Positions 60,328 through 64,000 of a stretch of DNA of 64,000 nt are shown one piece after another (the first letter of the stretch is position 1; each line of letters opens with the position of its first letter). The stretch covers positions 2,141,776 through 2,205,775 of the forward strand of contig NZ_VLKC01000002.1 in NCBI RefSeq assembly GCF_007830295.1, given 5' to 3'. The position numbers and the translations under genes were made by a program. Origin of the DNA: Sporomusa sp. KB1. GTDB taxonomy: Bacteria > Bacillota > Negativicutes > Sporomusales > Sporomusaceae. The notes beneath the pieces are model-generated. The model was not told the DNA's origin and made no database searches. It saw only the letters and a program-made list of their open reading frames with translations.

Positions 60328-61800
60328 TTGAAAAAACATGGTGAAGGTTTATCCGTTTGGCAGTTAACCATGATAGCGCTGGGAACGGTAATTGGAGGTT
60401 CCTTTTTTTTAGGGTCGGCTGTTGCTATTCGAGCTGCGGGACCGGCAGTCATACTGTCCTTTGTAATGGGTGGCGCCCTCGTATATGCCATTCTGTATGC
60501 TTTATCGGAAATGACAGTAGCTGATCCGGCGCCAGGCTCTTTTCGCACATTTGCTGAAAAGGCCTATGGCCCTGCTGCCGGTTTTGTTGTAGGGTGGGTA
60601 TACTGGACAGGAATGGTGCTGGCAATGTCGAGTGAGGCAATAGCCGTGTCGGCACTATTTCAGACATGGTTACAGGGAGTTTCTGTTCCTTTGCTTGGCG
60701 CAGCTGTTATTATCGCTGTTACTATTCTCAATCTGTTTGGTGCAGATCAGTTAAGTAAGCTGGAAGGGGGCCTTGCGGCTGTAAAACTGATTGCGATTAT
60801 CGGGTTTGTGGTTGTGAGCATAGCCATTGTTAGCGGATTAATGCCAGGAGCAGCGCAAGCACAGGCAGGAGGAGCATTGGCAACAGAACCAGTCTTTCCG
60901 GCAGGACTCGGGGGCGTTGCGGGGAGTATGCTGATTGTCATGTTTTCCTATGCAGGCTTTGAGGTTATTGGTCTGGCTGCTTCGGAAACAGCTAAGCCTG
61001 ATAAAACAGTACCACAAGCAATTACCTACACCGTTTTGGCCTTAGTTGGTCTATATGTGACTGCCATCACAACATTATTGCTGCTTGTGCCGACTACGGC
61101 ACTAACAACAGACCAAAGTCCCTTAGTGACTGCACTAACAGCCTGGAACTTGCAATGGGCTGGCAATGCAATTAGCATTGTACTGGTGACGGCCATTCTA
61201 TCAACCATGCTGGCTGCTATGTTTGGCTTAGGACGAATGCTGCGATCATTGGCAGATGAAGGTCATGCACCGTCCTGGGTGAGAGATAAAGGTGATATTC
61301 CCTATCGCGGTATTATTTTTTCGGGTGCGGCAATGCTTGGCGGGCTTGGCCTGGGACTTTTCCTGCCAGCGCAGGTATATCTTTTCTTAGTTAGTTCTGG
61401 TGGGTTTGCCTTGCTTTTTTCTTATATGGTTATTCTGGCAACACATTATAAATTGAGGCAGCGACAGGGGTGTCCGCCTCAGGGAAAATGCCAGCTTCCG
61501 GGGTTTCCTGTTACCTCCTGGGTGGCCTTGATAAGTATTGGAGCTGTCATTGCCAGCATGCCGTTAATTCCCGGGCAGGGGGCAGGATTGTTCGCCGGGC
61601 TGGGGTTTGTAGCGCTATATTCACTAATTTACTTTGTCAGTAAGAAAGTTGTAACAGGGGAAACCGCTAAAAACAGTTGGACCAACCGGGGGCTGCGCGC
61701 CGCAGATATGCAGTTTGAAACTGCAGAAGAGTTAATTACTGAGACTAAATTACCCCGCGAGCAAGAGCCGGCTAGCAAAAACGGAGTTAAGCACAAGTAG
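60328..61800 (+). CDS. Amino acid permease (APC superfamily)
   Basis: A 490-aa transporter with about 12 membrane helices. The APC start is typical: LSVWQLTMIALGTVIGGSFFLGSAVAI, then PAVILSFVMGGALVYAILYALSEM, and the helix-6/7 region FSYAGFEVIGLAASETAKPDKTVPQAI. The C-terminal ~50 residues are hydrophilic. It resembles GABA/amino-acid permeases (GabP-like); substrate uncertain. TTG 60328 follows AAGGAGGGG, which can be paired in the leader. A terminator follows. Confidence 0.9.
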   Translation: MKKHGEGLSVWQLTMIALGTVIGGSFFLGSAVAIRAAGPAVILSFVMGGALVYAILYALSEMTVADPAPGSFRTFAEKAYGPAAGFVVGWVYWTGMVLAMSSEAIAVSALFQTWLQGVSVPLLGAAVIIAVTILNLFGADQLSKLEGGLAAVKLIAIIGFVVVSIAIVSGLMPGAAQAQAGGALATEPVFPAGLGGVAGSMLIVMFSYAGFEVIGLAASETAKPDKTVPQAITYTVLALVGLYVTAITTLLLLVPTTALTTDQSPLVTALTAWNLQWAGNAISIVLVTAILSTMLAAMFGLGRMLRSLADEGHAPSWVRDKGDIPYRGIIFSGAAMLGGLGLGLFLPAQVYLFLVSSGGFALLFSYMVILATHYKLRQRQGCPPQGKCQLPGFPVTSWVALISIGAVIASMPLIPGQGAGLFAGLGFVALYSLIYFVSKKVVTGETAKNSWTNRGLRAADMQFETAEELITETKLPREQEPASKNGVKHK

Positions 61801-61836
61801 TCCCAGCGTAAGCCTGAGATGATAGCCGCAAAGCAG

Positions 61837-61870
61837 GAATGTTCTTTTATAAAGGACATTCTTTCTTTTT
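61837..61870 (+). terminator. Terminator after the permease gene
   Basis: An 11-bp stem (61837-61847 with 61851-61861, one wobble) and a T-rich tail. The core GAATGTTC/GGACATTC recurs at 62733. Confidence 0.85.
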
Positions 61871-61970
61871 GCTGCTGCCATCGTTATGAACCGATTAATT
61901 AATATAGGACTTTAGACCTATAGATGACTGATTAGTCAAAATGATAAAATTGTTAAAAGGGGGATTATTT

Positions 61971-62690
61971 ATGTTATTAAAACGCTATACTACTATGTTG
62001 GCAGTTTCCACGGCCCTGACATTTATCATTCCGACAGGTGCTGCTGCTGCCAGTGTTACGACGTCGACAACAGCCATCCGTGTTGGTGATGCCAGTTTTT
62101 ACAAGTCCGAAACTTATTCTGATAGCATGAGATTGGCCCACGCACTGTCGTCCTATTACGATCGTCCAATTCTAACGTCTGAAGTAGTTCGACTAACAGC
62201 TAATTTTGATTTTGGTTTTGGTGATATATCAATGATGTATGCTGCTGCTGACTACGCTGGTTTACCTATTGATGATATTGTTGTTCTCCGTAAGAAGCAT
62301 ATGGGCTGGGGTGAAATCGCTAAACTGCACGGACTTAAAGTTCAGGAACTAAAACACAGATATAATTTATTTGTCGATGAGGCGCATTTCTATAAGGTAG
62401 CTATAAATTACATAGACGAATACGACAGCTATCCTGGTAACTATTATGAGCATGATCGTGGCAACAATAGAAATCATGATGAACGTTATGAAGGCCGGGA
62501 GCCAAATAGAAATCATGATGAATATTATGAACAAGGCCGGAAGCCGGATCGCAGCAATGATGAATATTATGAGCATAAGCATGAACAAAATAGTAACAAG
62601 GATAAACAGCAGCAAGATAAAGATGATAAGAAAGATAACAAAAAAGTTCTTGAGCATAATAAAGATAAAGGCAATGGACATAAGGAGTAG
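61971..62690 (+). CDS. Exported protein with charged C-terminal repeats, unknown function
   Basis: A 239-aa protein with a signal peptide (MLAVSTALTFIIPTGAAAA). Residues about 45-145 form an ordered, mostly helical region (IDDIVVLRKKHMGWGEIAKLHGLKVQELKHRYNLF). The last ~90 residues are very polar, with imperfect repeats built on NRNHDEYYE and a Lys/Asp-rich end. No family is recognised. AAAGGGGGATT precedes ATG 61971. Flanked by two similar terminators. Confidence 0.7.
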   Translation: MLLKRYTTMLAVSTALTFIIPTGAAAASVTTSTTAIRVGDASFYKSETYSDSMRLAHALSSYYDRPILTSEVVRLTANFDFGFGDISMMYAAADYAGLPIDDIVVLRKKHMGWGEIAKLHGLKVQELKHRYNLFVDEAHFYKVAINYIDEYDSYPGNYYEHDRGNNRNHDERYEGREPNRNHDEYYEQGRKPDRSNDEYYEHKHEQNSNKDKQQQDKDDKKDNKKVLEHNKDKGNGHKE

Positions 62691-62732
62691 TGTGCTGATT
62701 TACTAGGGCGCAATGAAGGAGTTATGGATAAA

Positions 62733-62778
62733 AAGAAGGAATGTTCCTCTAAAAGGGGACATTCCTTCTTTGATATTT
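62733..62778 (+). terminator. Terminator
   Basis: A 16-bp stem (62733-62748 with 62755-62770, two wobbles) followed by a moderately T-rich stretch; similar in sequence to the terminator at 61837. Confidence 0.8.
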
Positions 62779-62836
62779 TGATGCTATACTCAAAATGTCA
62801 GTAATCAAAAGGCTTATTTGGAGGCGAGTGGGGGAT

Positions 62837-63334
62837 ATGGTACAGTCGTGGAAGAGTTTTGCAATAGGTGCTCTTGCTATGTTGGTAATCATAATAGTTG
62901 GCTATATGTTATTTACAGGAACGGAAAAGCGCACCGCTATTCCTGAAAAAAACGTAGTAGATACCGAGGACTTTTCTAATAAAGTTACGATTACACCGCT
63001 GCCATCGTTGCGGATTGTTCGGGGAACAGAGGTACCTTTTGAAGGGAAAATAGAATTGCAGCAAGCCATTGCCGGCCAAGCTGCCCAGGACGTAGCTATT
63101 GTCAACTTCCAAGCGACCGGCGAGCATGCTGATAAATCAGTAATTATGATTGTATGGGAGAATGGTGAGGTCGAAAAAGTATATCCTGGGACAAAAAATA
63201 AAAAGTTTTCGCCAGATAGAAGAGCTGTGAAAATTTTGGTAATTGGGTACAGTATGCACGAAAGGAACATTTTTAGGGATGCTAGCCGTAAAGGCATGCT
63301 GACGTGGGAGATTCATTATGAACCAGTTAACTAA
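62837..63334 (+). CDS. Membrane-anchored protein of unknown function
   Basis: A 165-aa protein with one N-terminal helix (FAIGALAMLVIIIVGYMLF) and an outside domain of about 135 residues with no recognised family (VDTEDFSNKVTITPLPSLRIVRGTEVPFEG and EWENGEVEKVYPG-like strands). ATG 62837 follows GGCGAGTGGGGGAT and is preferred to the longer frame. Function not assigned. Confidence 0.65.
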   Translation: MVQSWKSFAIGALAMLVIIIVGYMLFTGTEKRTAIPEKNVVDTEDFSNKVTITPLPSLRIVRGTEVPFEGKIELQQAIAGQAAQDVAIVNFQATGEHADKSVIMIVWENGEVEKVYPGTKNKKFSPDRRAVKILVIGYSMHERNIFRDASRKGMLTWEIHYEPVN

Positions 63335-63399
63335 AATAGGAACAGACAGAGTAATTCCTTGAATTTATTCCGGTATTAAGTGAACAAGATGGAGGTTGA

Positions 63400-64000
63400 A
63401 TGGAAATGCTTGATCTGATCATTAAACTTGACGTTGAACTTCGCATCAAGACGGTGCAGCGGGTTGGCGAACAAGCTGCGTTGTATGAAGATAATAGTTA
63501 TGCCGGATTGATAGATCAGGAAATTGACCATGTATTGGGCGGTGCTCTAATGGCGCACGGAACGGTAGAACTTAATAATAAATTTTACCGATATCAGTGT
63601 GTCGCTGAAGCGACGGGAAAAGTGTTATATTTGAGCAGTGATGGAATACTTCTTGATTTTTATAAGCAAATTTTTGATCATATGTCCGAAGGGGTTCAGA
63701 TATATGATCGTAACGGGTATTTTTTATTTGCTAATCCCGCCAGTGAGCTCTTGGAGGGATATGACAGCCGGGCCTATCAGGGAAAGCATCTGCTTGATAT
63801 TTACGATGTCAATGAAGAATATAGTACAGTTTTGACAATTCTAAGGACAAGAAAGCCGGTTGCCAACCGGTGTGACCGCTTTAAGACCAAGAAGGGCACA
63901 GCATTGACAACCATTAATTTTGGCTATCCATTGTTGGTTGACAACAATCTGTATGGAGCGATTGTATTTGAAAGCGACCTGTCGGTATTAAAACGGCTGG
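63400..64000 (+). CDS. PAS-domain transcriptional regulator, N-terminal part (RocR-like)
   Basis: About 200 residues are visible before the window ends. The first ~85 residues (KLDVELRIKTVQRVGEQAALY) are an unassigned sensor region. Then comes a PAS domain: IFDHMSEGVQIYDRNGYFLFANPASELLEGYDS, the GKHLLDIY segment and the end TTINFGYPLLVDNNLYGAIVFESDLSVLKRL. This layout is typical of sigma-54-dependent activators of the RocR type, whose AAA+ and HTH domains would follow outside the window. GGAGG at 63391; start may be ATG 63400 or 63406. Confidence 0.75.
   Translation, partial: MEMLDLIIKLDVELRIKTVQRVGEQAALYEDNSYAGLIDQEIDHVLGGALMAHGTVELNNKFYRYQCVAEATGKVLYLSSDGILLDFYKQIFDHMSEGVQIYDRNGYFLFANPASELLEGYDSRAYQGKHLLDIYDVNEEYSTVLTILRTRKPVANRCDRFKTKKGTALTTINFGYPLLVDNNLYGAIVFESDLSVLKRL

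Noticed and set aside
1-64000. rRNA or tRNA genes
   Set aside because: None could be recognised by eye in the intergenic regions, though a single tRNA could escape this kind of reading.

Overview
The window is a stretch of chromosome from an endospore-forming member of the Bacillota. Sporulation genes (yabG, two SPOCS-domain genes, a ykuD-like gene), a Tad pilus locus, a cyanophycin pair and a pyrrolysine-dependent methylamine methyltransferase together suggest a Sporomusa-like methylotrophic or acetogenic Negativicute. That placement is inference; no rRNA or tRNA gene was seen to test it.

Region by region: (1) 1-3.5 kb: the 3' part of mtmB with an in-frame UAG at the pyrrolysine position, two GNAT acetyltransferases and corA. 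(2) 3.6-13.7 kb: a Tad/Flp pilus locus (cpaB, secretin, a receiver-TadZ fusion, tadB, a DegS-type kinase, a 59-aa Flp pilin, tadE, a TadG-like gene, cpaF, tadC). (3) 13.8-19 kb: an M20 amidohydrolase, ppnP, an IS200/IS605 element with a dead tnpA remnant and an apparently intact TnpB, a membrane EFR1-type flavodoxin-ferredoxin and small genes. (4) 19.1-35.1 kb: housekeeping genes in the order of the Bacillus yaaO-yabG segment (decarboxylase, tmk, yaaR, holB, ricT, trmN6, rsmI, abrB, metG, tatD, yabE, rnmV, rsmA, yabG), with extra genes inserted. (5) 35.2-48.7 kb: an accessory block that replaces the short veg/sspF interval of Bacillus. It holds a CamA-like orphan adenine methyltransferase, a CAP-domain protein, a Cys-rich protein, SPOCS proteins, a HipA-like kinase, a 2.5-kb serine-recombinase element splitting an L,D-transpeptidase gene, and cphB-cphA. 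(6) 48.7-57.2 kb: a CheW-like gene, then the conserved order resumes (ispE, purR, glmU, prs, pth, with insertions). (7) 57.2-64 kb: a radical SAM protein, accC, an amino-acid permease behind a leader that can hide its ribosome-binding site, two exported or anchored unknowns, and the start of a PAS-containing regulator.

The strongest candidate for an undescribed system is at 41975-44988. A SpoIVCA/CisA-type recombinase and three tiny ORFs sit between the two halves of a YkuD-type L,D-transpeptidase gene. The insertion separates the catalytic His half (HGTN) from the catalytic Cys half (SNGCIRM). Joining the halves at a shared AA dinucleotide restores a 160-residue enzyme with normal motif spacing. 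This is the logic of the skin element in sigK: a mother-cell gene repaired by programmed excision. The second is the UAG codon inside mtmB in a genome where UAG is also a common ordinary stop.
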